From: a virus
Strand: one strand, 5' to 3'
IMG/VR virus record: IMGVR_UViG_3300036715_000254
Location: 1-54,601 of that record
Length of the DNA stretch: 54,601 nucleotides
This document shows positions 16,161-24,121 of the stretch, piece after piece. How positions within the stretch are numbered: the stretch's first letter is position 1; each line of letters opens with the position of its first letter. The notes under the pieces are model-generated. The model ran no database searches and was not told the origin of the DNA. It saw nothing but the letters and a program-made list of their open reading frames with translations. The position numbers were made by a program, and so were the translations under genes.

Positions 16161-16275
16161 AGAAAGGAAACACTTGCCTTCTTTATCACTATCACCACAA
16201 TTGGATGTTGCTTTAAAAGAACGTTACATATGTCAACTAAGTGAACTACCTAAATCGGAAATGTCATTCAAATGA
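16153..16275 (+). CDS. Very small hypothetical protein, 40 aa
   Basis: Starts with ATG 16153 inside the end of the AAA+ gene and ends in an ATGA overlap with the next gene. An in-frame TTG at 16174 behind AAGGAAACAC is an alternative start. The product is polar with no known family. It is supported only by perfect overlap at both ends. Confidence 0.4.
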   Translation: MPEERKHLPSLSLSPQLDVALKERYICQLSELPKSEMSFK

Positions 16276-17501
16276 AATCGTTTAAGCATTACATTAATGA
16301 AGCTGAGGTAAATAGCCACATGACTCACTTGAGTGATTTGGTATTTATCAGCGGTGTTGCTGGTACAAAGGAAGCAGTTAACTATCTGCGCGACCTCCGT
16401 AACCTATTTGGTCATGTACAGAAGAATGCGTATAGCGTAAAGTTTGACGGGGCGCCAGCAATCATCTGCGGTATTGATCCAAGCGACAAGCAGTTCTTCG
16501 TCGCTAAGAAGGGTATCTTTAACAAGACTCCAAAGGTGTACAAGACACAAGCAGATATTGATGCTGACTTAAGCGGTGAACTTGCTGATAAGTTTACTGT
16601 ACTATTGAAAGAGCTACCAAGCCTTGGGATTAGATCCGGTATCTACCAAGGCGACCTTATGTACACACACGATGATCTGAAACACGAAACAATCGACGGC
16701 GTGAAGATGGTTGTATTCCATCCTAACACAATCGCATATGCAGTTCCCGAAGATAGCGAACTAGCGCAACAGATTTTAGCATCTAAAATCGGGATGGTGT
16801 TCCACACTACCTATACTGGTAACAGTTTTGCTACACTGAAGGCAAACTTTGGGAAGAACATCGTAAACAAGTTCCAAGCTAGCAAATCAGTCTGGGCTAT
16901 TGATGCGACACTAAACAATCAAACAGCAAACTTTACATTGAACGATGCGGAGTACGCGCAAAGCGAAATCCTGTTAAAGGACATTGGACTACAGTTCCAA
17001 CAGATGCCAAGCGCACTCTTAAACAAAATGGTAAGCGATGAAGAGATTCGTTCGCTAGTCCTGATCTATATTAACTCGTTGGTTCGTAAGAACGTCAAAG
17101 ATATCAATCCTGTCGCAATGTCCAAAGGCTTCTTTGAGTTCATTGATACTCGTTACAATAAAGAAATCACATCTAAGAAAACTGAGAAGTCGCAGAACGC
17201 ACTCCATGAGAAGAAGCTCAAGGCATTAGAACTGTTCAAAGTTTATACACATGAACAGCTAGCAACCGTGTTTGAACTGGCAAAGAGTATTGACTTGCTC
17301 AAGGATATGCTTCTGACCAAGATGCGTAAGATTAACGGATTGAGTCATTTCATCAAGACAAAGGATGGATTTAAGGTAACAAGTCCGGAAGGATTTGTTG
17401 CGATATCCAGTACAAACGGAAGTGCAATTAAGCTAGTTGATCGCTTTGAATTTAGCCGTAACAACTGGGATCCTCTAATAACACGAGGTTGGCAGAAATG
17501 A
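16272..17501 (+). CDS. Ligase-fold (KxDG) head-associated protein, 409 aa
   Basis: The N-terminus MKSFKHYINEAE looks like the T4 capsid-targeting sequence (MKTYQEFIAEA in T4 internal proteins), with a possible gp21-type cleavage after Glu10 (INE/A). The body resembles a T4-like phage family (possibly DUF6267): a KFDG motif with Lys57 in KFDGAPAI, a later IYQGDLMY segment and DGVKMVVFHPN. These correspond in order to motifs I, III and IV of covalent nucleotidyltransferases (DNA/RNA ligases, capping enzymes). It may be an RNA-repair or capping-type enzyme packed in the head. Enzyme activity is inference. Confidence 0.7.
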   Translation: MKSFKHYINEAEVNSHMTHLSDLVFISGVAGTKEAVNYLRDLRNLFGHVQKNAYSVKFDGAPAIICGIDPSDKQFFVAKKGIFNKTPKVYKTQADIDADLSGELADKFTVLLKELPSLGIRSGIYQGDLMYTHDDLKHETIDGVKMVVFHPNTIAYAVPEDSELAQQILASKIGMVFHTTYTGNSFATLKANFGKNIVNKFQASKSVWAIDATLNNQTANFTLNDAEYAQSEILLKDIGLQFQQMPSALLNKMVSDEEIRSLVLIYINSLVRKNVKDINPVAMSKGFFEFIDTRYNKEITSKKTEKSQNALHEKKLKALELFKVYTHEQLATVFELAKSIDLLKDMLLTKMRKINGLSHFIKTKDGFKVTSPEGFVAISSTNGSAIKLVDRFEFSRNNWDPLITRGWQK

Positions 17502-17524
17502 GTTTAAATGGGGTCAAGCAAACA

Positions 17525-17532
17525 TATAAATA
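17525..17532 (+). promoter_or_regulatory. T4-type late promoter
   Basis: A perfect TATAAATA, 17 bases before the ATG of the GIY-YIG remnant at 17549. It may serve the nucleotidyltransferase gene at 17673 as well. Confidence 0.65.
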
Positions 17533-17548
17533 TTTCAAGGAGTATTAT

Positions 17549-17683
17549 ATGAAAAGTGGTTTTATCTATCTTTGGTGTGATACAAAAAGAAACAAATATT
17601 ATCTAGGTTCTCATGTTGGAAATATAGATGATGGTTGTATTGGAATGACAGTTAAAGAAGTAGGCTACTCATATGACATTTAA
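17549..17683 (+). pseudogene. Truncated GIY-YIG endonuclease remnant, 44 aa
   Basis: The AAGGAG site before ATG 17549 is good. The first 29 residues (SGFIYLWCDTKRNKYYLGSH and on) match the N-terminal GIY-YIG module of phage endonucleases: the FIY and YLGSH strands and the IDDG turn are all present. The reading then runs into unrelated residues and stops inside the next gene. The catalytic Arg/Glu region and the DNA-binding C-terminus are missing. It looks like a homing endonuclease deleted except for its start. Confidence 0.65.
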
Positions 17684-18257
17684 ATCATATTTAAATGAAA
17701 GAGATCAAAAGGCAGCTATTGTTTGTAGTTTTTCGAGATTTCAACCACCAACAATTGGGCATGGTCTTCTGGTTAAGAAGGTAATGGAAACAGCTCGGAG
17801 CAAGCATTGTGATCATGTTATCTACTTGAGTAAGACGCAAGACCCCAAGAAGAATCCATTAGACGTGAACACAAAGGTAAAATGGGCAAAGTTGATGTTC
17901 CCCGGTGCTAATATTAAGGCTGCGGATGCAACATTACAGACTTTCATTGATATGGTCACCGCATTAAATACTGTATATAAAACACTGTATTTGGTAGCTG
18001 GTTCAGATCGTGTTCCTGAGTATCAGAAGCTGCTTGACAAATACAATGGAGTTGAGTATCATTACGATGTTCTACAAGTTGTCTCCGCAGGTGAGCGCGA
18101 CCCGGATGCTGATGGAGCCGCAGGTATGAGTGCTACAAAGATGCGTGAAGCAGCAAGTGCGAACAATTTAAGCAAGTTTAAAAAAGGACTTCCAAGTCAT
18201 GTGCAAAGTAAAGCACAAGCAATGATGGACGATGTTCGAAAGGGAATGGGACTGTAA
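17673..18257 (+). CDS. HxGH-type nucleotidyltransferase, possibly packaged in the head
   Basis: The N-terminus MTFKSYLNE resembles a T4 capsid-targeting sequence. The Rossmann-type nucleotidyltransferase motif is FQPPTIGH (27-30 TIGH), and the distal GMSATKMREAA matches the ISSTxIR motif of NMN/pantetheine/cytidylyltransferases. At 194 aa it is a single domain. Substrate is not clear; NAD or phosphate-ester nucleotide transfer is possible. Its neighbours (ligase-fold protein upstream, unknown protein downstream) have overlapping or close ends, suggesting joint late expression. Confidence 0.8.
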   Translation: MTFKSYLNERDQKAAIVCSFSRFQPPTIGHGLLVKKVMETARSKHCDHVIYLSKTQDPKKNPLDVNTKVKWAKLMFPGANIKAADATLQTFIDMVTALNTVYKTLYLVAGSDRVPEYQKLLDKYNGVEYHYDVLQVVSAGERDPDADGAAGMSATKMREAASANNLSKFKKGLPSHVQSKAQAMMDDVRKGMGL

Positions 18258-19060
18258 TGGCGGCATCCGAAGGCGTTGATCTAGAATGGTGTATCGTTGA
18301 CATGATTAATAGTAACACTAAGCAAAATAGAGTCTATTCTGCTAACATTAAAGCGCAAGCTGAAAAATGTGTCGATCACGTACGCAAATTTGCTGGTTCA
18401 CAAAAGATCCAAGCATGGCATTCTGATGATCCAAAAGGTCCTTTTGGTACAGTAAAAGGTGAACCCGAACCAAAGACTGATGTTATATTCAATATTGGTG
18501 GTAAAGTCTATTGTGCGAGCGTAAAAATGGCTGGTGCAGTACAGCTTGCGTCTGGCCAAGGCGCGAGTACGGCAAAACTTTTTCAAGCCGCTGCAAATGC
18601 ATTGCCAAATAAAACTGAAGGTAAAGTTGTTTCCAGCATCATCAAATCTTTAGAGACGATGCCAACTCGCATGTTGTCTAGTGCCAATTACGACAGAATT
18701 GCTAAAGAAGGTTCTGAGAAAACTATTCAAGAATTCATCAAGAATGGTAAGATCATTACAGACAAGAATTACGAATTGTGGGTACAGAACAATAAGCCAG
18801 CCTTAATGACATCGCTTCTGGATTATGTTGAAAATGATTTAGATTTCTTTGCTGCATTAATTGAAGAGTCAATGACTGGCGCAGAAACACTTAAAGCATA
18901 TAAGGGAGCTGCTGCAGACTCTATTATCAGCCCAAAAGGATTTCACGAAATTGACATTGGTTATGTTTACCAGATACTACCTAAAATTAAGATTGACATT
19001 CGCGGTAAGTCACGATCCGGTATAACTGGTGTTGCATTCAGAATAGACTTTACTCCATAA
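18257..19060 (+). CDS. Hypothetical protein, 267 aa, possible nuclease fold
   Basis: Starts in a TAATG overlap with the nucleotidyltransferase. Residues 64-95 (EPEPKTDVIFNIGGKVYCAS, then VK) resemble a PD-(D/E)XK core: Asp, a beta hairpin, then a strand ending in S-V-K. The rest is helical. The match is weak (Ser instead of Glu/Asp before VK) and the call is tentative. It may act with the two preceding late genes. Confidence 0.45.
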   Translation: MAASEGVDLEWCIVDMINSNTKQNRVYSANIKAQAEKCVDHVRKFAGSQKIQAWHSDDPKGPFGTVKGEPEPKTDVIFNIGGKVYCASVKMAGAVQLASGQGASTAKLFQAAANALPNKTEGKVVSSIIKSLETMPTRMLSSANYDRIAKEGSEKTIQEFIKNGKIITDKNYELWVQNNKPALMTSLLDYVENDLDFFAALIEESMTGAETLKAYKGAAADSIISPKGFHEIDIGYVYQILPKIKIDIRGKSRSGITGVAFRIDFTP

Positions 19061-19063
19061 ATA
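19056..19063 (+). promoter_or_regulatory. Possible late promoter (close to start)
   Basis: CATAAATA lies four bases before ATG 19068. If used, the transcript would begin at about the start codon. Confidence 0.35.
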
Positions 19064-19067
19064 CATA

Positions 19068-20483
19068 ATGAAATTCACAGAATTTTGTAACCGTAACAAA
19101 AATGTAATGCAGTCATCGACTGCTAAACGCATCACTGACTCTATTGAAGTAACAGAGGAACGTGACGCATTTTACAATGGCAATCTGTTTAAGAAATTTG
19201 ACATGGTTGAGGAAAAGGGTATCCCATATCGTATCCTGGAACAGTGTAGCAATTACTATCAAGTAGTCGATGAATCAGGCAACTTGTTCCGTAAATTTCC
19301 AAAGCAATTAATCAAAACAGAATCTGTGTTTGTTAGGATTCCTGGATTTTTCCATGGCTACCGAGTTACAAGCGAAACAGGTATGAAACTGTTGGAATCT
19401 ATTGACCATGACAACTGTGACAATGTAGGAACTCTAAAACAACTTAAAGAAGCAGATAAAATGGAATCACAATTCAAGTCTAAGGACAAGCTAACAGTGG
19501 CAAAGATTATTGCTGATGCAATTGGCATTCCGCACGATTCAATCAGTGACCCATCTAACCTTGTTAATGCTGCTATCCGTAAGGCAAAGAAGGATCCGGC
19601 TTTAATGAAGAACAAGGCAATCCTCCAGAATATGCTCCAGATTGCTAAGGAAGTTGGTATCAAGTATAGCGATACAGCGTTTGATGTAAATGAATCTACG
19701 TTAAACGGTGGGAAAGTAACTCATGAGGTAACAGTTGACCATCATGGTAGTAATCAACAAGTACCTTTGTACACAAAAACATACAAAGTGTCAGCCAAAT
19801 CTGATGAAGACGCGTCTAATCAAATTAAAAAGTTAGTTGGCGGCAGAAATCACCGAGTAAAATCATTGCAACAAAAGGTAGCTGAATCTGAAGTTATCCG
19901 AAAGGGTGCTGACGGACGTACAATGATTAGTGCAGCATTGCTAATCGGTAAGGCGCGGGAGTTTGCTAAGAAGGATCACGATCCGAAGAAGCATGGAAAC
20001 AAGCTAATCGTTACCCCAGAACACAAAGCAATGGCGCGTAAGCACTTAATGGGTGAATCTTTTGAAGTTAATGAGTTAAACACCAACACTCTAAAAACAT
20101 ATTCAGCATTAGCAAAAAAACATGCTGTAAAATTGGCTGCTAGCGGTAGTAAAGCAAAAAATCCTGAAACCGCTAATGCAAAGTTAAACAAAGCAGGAAA
20201 GCGCCTTGATGGTGCAGCAAAAGCTGACAAAAAAGCATTTGGGAACGAATGGAAGAAACGTATTGGAATGTCTGAAGAGGTAGCATTTGATACTGCAACC
20301 AATACTAAACAAGAACGTCAAACCGGCGAAAAACCAATTATACTAAAAGACTTGCTGGCAAAGCTGCGAAAAGCTGGTCCGGATAACAGTGATTTGAATA
20401 ACGATGGTATTGATGATCACGTAGAAATGTTACAAAAGCGTTCCGCTAAGAAAATGCAAGTAGCAGGAGTTCAGGACGCATAA
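19068..20483 (+). CDS. Head-associated protein, 471 aa
   Basis: A very basic, Lys/Ala-rich protein with short modules typical of T4-like head proteins. Residues 45-85 form an SH3-like unit (IPYRILEQCSNYYQVVDESG, then FRKFPKQL). Residues about 145-205 (IIADAIGIPHDSISDPSNLV and on) are a domain also found in the protein encoded at 36340. The C-terminus has LRKAGPDNSDLNNDGIDDHV, a calcium-loop-like acidic turn. The N-terminus MKFTEF is a poor match to the capsid-targeting motif. Role probably structural or internal to the head. Confidence 0.65.
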   Translation: MKFTEFCNRNKNVMQSSTAKRITDSIEVTEERDAFYNGNLFKKFDMVEEKGIPYRILEQCSNYYQVVDESGNLFRKFPKQLIKTESVFVRIPGFFHGYRVTSETGMKLLESIDHDNCDNVGTLKQLKEADKMESQFKSKDKLTVAKIIADAIGIPHDSISDPSNLVNAAIRKAKKDPALMKNKAILQNMLQIAKEVGIKYSDTAFDVNESTLNGGKVTHEVTVDHHGSNQQVPLYTKTYKVSAKSDEDASNQIKKLVGGRNHRVKSLQQKVAESEVIRKGADGRTMISAALLIGKAREFAKKDHDPKKHGNKLIVTPEHKAMARKHLMGESFEVNELNTNTLKTYSALAKKHAVKLAASGSKAKNPETANAKLNKAGKRLDGAAKADKKAFGNEWKKRIGMSEEVAFDTATNTKQERQTGEKPIILKDLLAKLRKAGPDNSDLNNDGIDDHVEMLQKRSAKKMQVAGVQDA

Positions 20484-20947
20484 TGGATTTTCTGAAAACG
20501 TTAGACATTGAGACTATCGTTCTTGCATTTGGCACATTACTTTTCCTATTATTACTAGTTAAGTGGCATGTAGATAGTAAGAACGATTTAGACATTCGTT
20601 CTGCTTTCATGAAGGATGGGAAACTATCTCTTGCAAAAAGTGGACAAGCACTAGCTTTGATTGTTTCAACATGGGTACTGATTTACCAAACTCGTAACAA
20701 TCGCCTTACAGATTGGTTGTTTACTGGATATATGGTTGCATGGAGCGGTGCTAATATGGCGTCCAAGTACCTGGATACTAAGAATCCGCAGTACACAACT
20801 GGGAGCTCGTATTCCAGTAGCCTAACAGGAACTCGTATATCGGTACAAGTCGATGACGACGAGCCGCCTTTACATGAAAATGAGTTAATAAATACACCGA
20901 GCCCGAAAAACGCGCCTCTCGACTTTAGAAGTCGAAGAAATCGCTGA
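20483..20947 (+). CDS. Membrane protein, 154 aa
   Basis: Starts in the upstream stop (TAATG). Two or three hydrophobic segments are visible: residues 10-28 (TIVLAFGTLLFLLLLVKW), about 52-67 (ALALIVSTWVLIYQT) and about 75-90. The C-terminal 50 residues are polar and disordered-looking. It could be a holin-like protein, since the endolysin, SleB and spanin genes need one, but no family is recognised. Confidence 0.6.
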   Translation: MDFLKTLDIETIVLAFGTLLFLLLLVKWHVDSKNDLDIRSAFMKDGKLSLAKSGQALALIVSTWVLIYQTRNNRLTDWLFTGYMVAWSGANMASKYLDTKNPQYTTGSSYSSSLTGTRISVQVDDDEPPLHENELINTPSPKNAPLDFRSRRNR

Positions 20948-20958
20948 TTTCGGATAAC

Positions 20959-20966
20959 ACTAAATA
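20959..20966 (+). promoter_or_regulatory. T4-type late promoter
   Basis: ACTAAATA lies 21 bases before ATG 20988, in an intergenic gap and followed by a good GAGGAATTATT ribosome site. Confidence 0.65.
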
Positions 20967-20987
20967 TAGTTTTAATGAGGAATTATT

Positions 20988-21179
20988 ATGTCACTTATCT
21001 TTACAACAAAAGGTGAAATCGAAGAATCCACGCTAGTGAAAACTGAAGGTGGGTACGAAAATGATGCAGAAATCCAGAAATGGCAAGAATGGCATCTGGA
21101 CGGAGAGTTGGTAAAACGTGAGGTGCAACTGCATCTCAAACAAGGACTTGCAGGTATCCCAATCGCTGCATCAATGTAA
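20988..21179 (+). CDS. Small conserved phage structural-region protein, 63 aa
   Basis: The sequence MSLIFTTKGEIEESTLVKTEG, with W and DGELVKR following, matches a small protein often found in front of structural genes of T4-like and other myophages. A short beta-rich unit; function not known. Opens the structural block. Confidence 0.7.
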   Translation: MSLIFTTKGEIEESTLVKTEGGYENDAEIQKWQEWHLDGELVKREVQLHLKQGLAGIPIAASM

Positions 21180-21198
21180 TTAACAAAAGGAAAAATTC

Positions 21199-21657
21199 AT
21201 GGCTAATACTCAAGCAATGTGCACAACATTCAAGCAAGACCTGTTGAACGGCTTGCACGCATTTGGCACTTCAGTGGTTCGTGGTGCAACAACCCCAGAC
21301 GCTTTCAAAGCAGCTCTGTACTTGACTACAGCAACCATCAATGCAGCAACACCCGTATATACCCCAACTGGTGAAGTTTCGGGTACCAACTATGTGGCTG
21401 GTGGTGTAGCTGTAACGACAGCAACTGCTCCAGCGACTTCCGGTACTACTGCTTTCGTAACTCCAAGTGCATCCATCGTGTTCACTAACGTTACATTAGC
21501 AACATCTTTTGATTGTGTACTATTGTATAACAACACAGCAACCAATAAGAATGCAGTTTCGGCTCACACGTTCACTGCGCAAACTATTACTGCTGGTACA
21601 TTGACACTAACAATGCCAACAAACGATAGCACTAACGCATTGATTCGTTTGGCTTAA
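21199..21657 (+). CDS. Structural protein, 152 aa
   Basis: AAGGAAAAATT precedes the ATG. It is Thr/Ala/Val-rich with low charge, consistent with a beta-sandwich virion protein. The pattern FKAALYLTTATINAAT, then YTPTGEV and NYVAGGV is common in small phage virion proteins. A terminator hairpin follows. Confidence 0.7.
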   Translation: MANTQAMCTTFKQDLLNGLHAFGTSVVRGATTPDAFKAALYLTTATINAATPVYTPTGEVSGTNYVAGGVAVTTATAPATSGTTAFVTPSASIVFTNVTLATSFDCVLLYNNTATNKNAVSAHTFTAQTITAGTLTLTMPTNDSTNALIRLA

Positions 21658-21677
21658 TACGTTTTTAAGCGTATAAC

Positions 21678-21705
21678 AATGGCGGTTCACTCCGCCATTT
21701 CTTGG
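21678..21705 (+). terminator. Intrinsic terminator
   Basis: An 8-bp stem AATGGCGG / CCGCCATT (21678-21685 with 21692-21699), loop TTCACT, followed by TTCTT. Confidence 0.8.
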
Positions 21706-21712
21706 AGTTTCA

Positions 21713-23053
21713 ATGGCAGATGCATATAGCGCATGGGACGTATGTCGACTAAGTTTCAACGGAACTGACAGTTCCACGACTTTTACTGACGAACTTGGAC
21801 ATACATTTGTACAAAATACTGGTGTTGCAGCGGTACTTTCAACTACAGCACCCAAGTATGGAACTGCTAGTTTATCACTAAACGCTACTGCTAACGGTGG
21901 TATAAAATCAAATAGCCCGGATTGGAATATATCCACAGGGGATTTTTGTTTTGATTTTTACTTCAAGCATAATACATCTTTTGGAAATCGTACACAAAGA
22001 ATCTGTTCAATATATGATATAGTTACCGGTCTTTCTCAGTTTGCAATTGTATGGACATTTGGCTCTGGTGGAACAATAACATGTTATTACACTAGTGGTG
22101 GTGGAAATACTAATTTAGTTTCATTCACTACCACTGCTGGAACTGCTGATACATGGTATCATGTTGCGTGCACCCGAAGCGGAACAAATTTTTATGTGTT
22201 CCTTGATGGTGTATTAATTGCCACACTCGCTCTGACTGCAACACTTGATGGTACTCCAGCTAATTTACAGTTAAACATCGGTCAAAACGAATCGAGCATT
22301 GCCTCTGGGACATTTTGGGGTAATATTGATAACTTCCGTCTATGTAAGGCAGCACGTTATATTACTAACTTCACGCCGCCTGCTGGTAACTTCGATCCTG
22401 GCACATTCCCGGTCTACAAGAATGCGGACCGTGTGCTTGAAACAGTCACCACAGTTGGTACAGGAACCTACACATTAAACGGTGCTGTCAATGGGTATCG
22501 TGCATTTAGTGCTGGATGTGCTGATAGTGATTATGTTGATTACTATGTAGAAGAGTTTACTAACGGTGCAGCGTCGGGAGCGTGGGAAGTAGGTCAAGGA
22601 ATCTACTCAAATAATACTATTGCGCGAAATACAATCTACTCCAGCAGTAATTCTAATGCACCAGTATCTTGGAGTGCTGGGACAAAGCGTATTGCTCTTG
22701 GGTTAACTGCTAATCGTGTTAACTTAGTTTCAGTTCGAACTGCTAAGTATTCTTTTTCAGGTTTAATATCTGCTGGAACTGGTCAATTTCGATGGTATCC
22801 AGATACTAACATTACACTAACTGGTGCATATTTGAGTGTTGGTACAGCACCGACTGGTAGTAATACTCAATTAGTTATTAAGAAAAACGGTACAGAAATT
22901 CTAAATGGTGGTTATGTGACTGTTTTAGCCGGTACTAATTTAGGTGCTAAATTCTCGCTCAATGTAACAATGTTAACAACAGATTACTTGACTGTTGACG
23001 TAAATACTAGTGGCGGTGCCAAAGATGGTTTGCTAACAATTCAATATAGGTAA
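21713..23053 (+). CDS. LamG/concanavalin-A-like fold virion protein, 446 aa
   Basis: Residues about 10-225 read as a laminin-G-3/Con A-like jelly-roll: SLSLNATANGGIKSNSPDW, DFCFDFYFKH, WYHVACTRSGTNFYVFLDG, and FWGNIDNFRLCKAARYITNF at its end. This fold is usual in phage fibres and decoration proteins that bind carbohydrate. The C-terminal 200 residues are beta-rich and unassigned. It begins a long run of fibre-like genes. Confidence 0.8.
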   Translation: MADAYSAWDVCRLSFNGTDSSTTFTDELGHTFVQNTGVAAVLSTTAPKYGTASLSLNATANGGIKSNSPDWNISTGDFCFDFYFKHNTSFGNRTQRICSIYDIVTGLSQFAIVWTFGSGGTITCYYTSGGGNTNLVSFTTTAGTADTWYHVACTRSGTNFYVFLDGVLIATLALTATLDGTPANLQLNIGQNESSIASGTFWGNIDNFRLCKAARYITNFTPPAGNFDPGTFPVYKNADRVLETVTTVGTGTYTLNGAVNGYRAFSAGCADSDYVDYYVEEFTNGAASGAWEVGQGIYSNNTIARNTIYSSSNSNAPVSWSAGTKRIALGLTANRVNLVSVRTAKYSFSGLISAGTGQFRWYPDTNITLTGAYLSVGTAPTGSNTQLVIKKNGTEILNGGYVTVLAGTNLGAKFSLNVTMLTTDYLTVDVNTSGGAKDGLLTIQYR

Positions 23054-23057
23054 GATT

Positions 23058-23963
23058 ATGTACGTTCTCTATAACTCAACGACTAGCTGGACAATGAATC
23101 AGCTAACTTCTGACATAGCTTTATTAGCATCCGGTTCCCCATTATCAGCATTGTCGGCGTCATGTAATATTGGTACCAGTACAAGAACTGCGACTATTGC
23201 TCCGGGCTGGACATTGTTTGATAATAGCATTTCAGCACAAACTTTTGGTGGGCAGATTTTGTCATGTTTGGATCGCGATTCGCTTACCACCAAGTACCTA
23301 AATGTTTACGGAGTATCAGCTACTGGTTTGAACTTCCGTATGTATGAAACATGGACAGCGGGTACTGATACGGGTACAAACGTTAGCACTGTTGTTGTTG
23401 GTCCAACTTTCACATCCGGTACAGCATTTTCATTACATATCTTTGTGACGCCAGAATATATCATAGTTAGCAACACAACTACCACATCTCTATGTTGTCT
23501 AGAAATTCTGCGTGATACACCGTTCCTCACTTCTACTGCAACACAAAATACTGTTGGTGTAGTTTGTACTGGCGCTAACTTGGGAACTGGTGTGAACAGC
23601 ACATTATTCAATACTCGCATAACACACCCAACCACTGCGGCTGCAATTGTTGGAACCGCAGCTAATATGCGACCAATGACAATTGGTCCAACATCGGATG
23701 CAGCCGCAGGACGTAAAAATCCAATCACAACTCAATGCATCGGAACTAATTCCATTGGTTTTCACCCAACGTATCCAATTTTTGCTGGTTACTCAGTAAC
23801 TGATCCAGCAACATATTATTATGGACGGATTGCGGATAACGGTGGTGACTTTGTAATGACAACCACTGGAACGATTACATCAGCATTGACTGGTGATACC
23901 ATGGTAGTCAACGGTGTAAACTACTGGTATTCTACTAGCGGATTTGTAGTGCCAATCAAATGA
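23058..23963 (+). CDS. Hypothetical virion protein, 301 aa
   Basis: Low charge, Thr/Ser/Gly-rich and beta-rich. The N-terminal 30 residues (MYVLYNSTTSWTMNQLTSDI) are followed by repeated short strands. No domain is recognised. It has its own start five bases after the LamG gene and ends in an ATGA overlap. Confidence 0.65.
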   Translation: MYVLYNSTTSWTMNQLTSDIALLASGSPLSALSASCNIGTSTRTATIAPGWTLFDNSISAQTFGGQILSCLDRDSLTTKYLNVYGVSATGLNFRMYETWTAGTDTGTNVSTVVVGPTFTSGTAFSLHIFVTPEYIIVSNTTTTSLCCLEILRDTPFLTSTATQNTVGVVCTGANLGTGVNSTLFNTRITHPTTAAAIVGTAANMRPMTIGPTSDAAAGRKNPITTQCIGTNSIGFHPTYPIFAGYSVTDPATYYYGRIADNGGDFVMTTTGTITSALTGDTMVVNGVNYWYSTSGFVVPIK

Positions 23964-24109
23964 CAATCTCAGTAGCTGGCTATAAAGCCATTGTAAATAC
24001 CGCAGATATTACCAAAGAAGGTAATGTACCAGTAATCCCAACAGCACACGTACTACCAATCAGTGGACTTCCATGTCTACCAGTAACAAGCAATCAAGGC
24101 TGGTCGTGA
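23960..24109 (+). CDS. Small hypothetical protein, 49 aa
   Basis: Starts in the upstream stop (ATGA). Sequence MTISVAGYKAIVNTADITKE, then a Pro/Val-rich stretch. Fills the gap to the next gene. No family is recognised; small beta-structured virion protein is possible. Confidence 0.55.
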   Translation: MTISVAGYKAIVNTADITKEGNVPVIPTAHVLPISGLPCLPVTSNQGWS

Positions 24110-24117
24110 CATAAATA
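24110..24117 (+). promoter_or_regulatory. Possible late promoter (close to start)
   Basis: CATAAATA lies four bases before ATG 24122, the same arrangement as at 19056. Confidence 0.35.
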
Positions 24118-24121
24118 CTGA

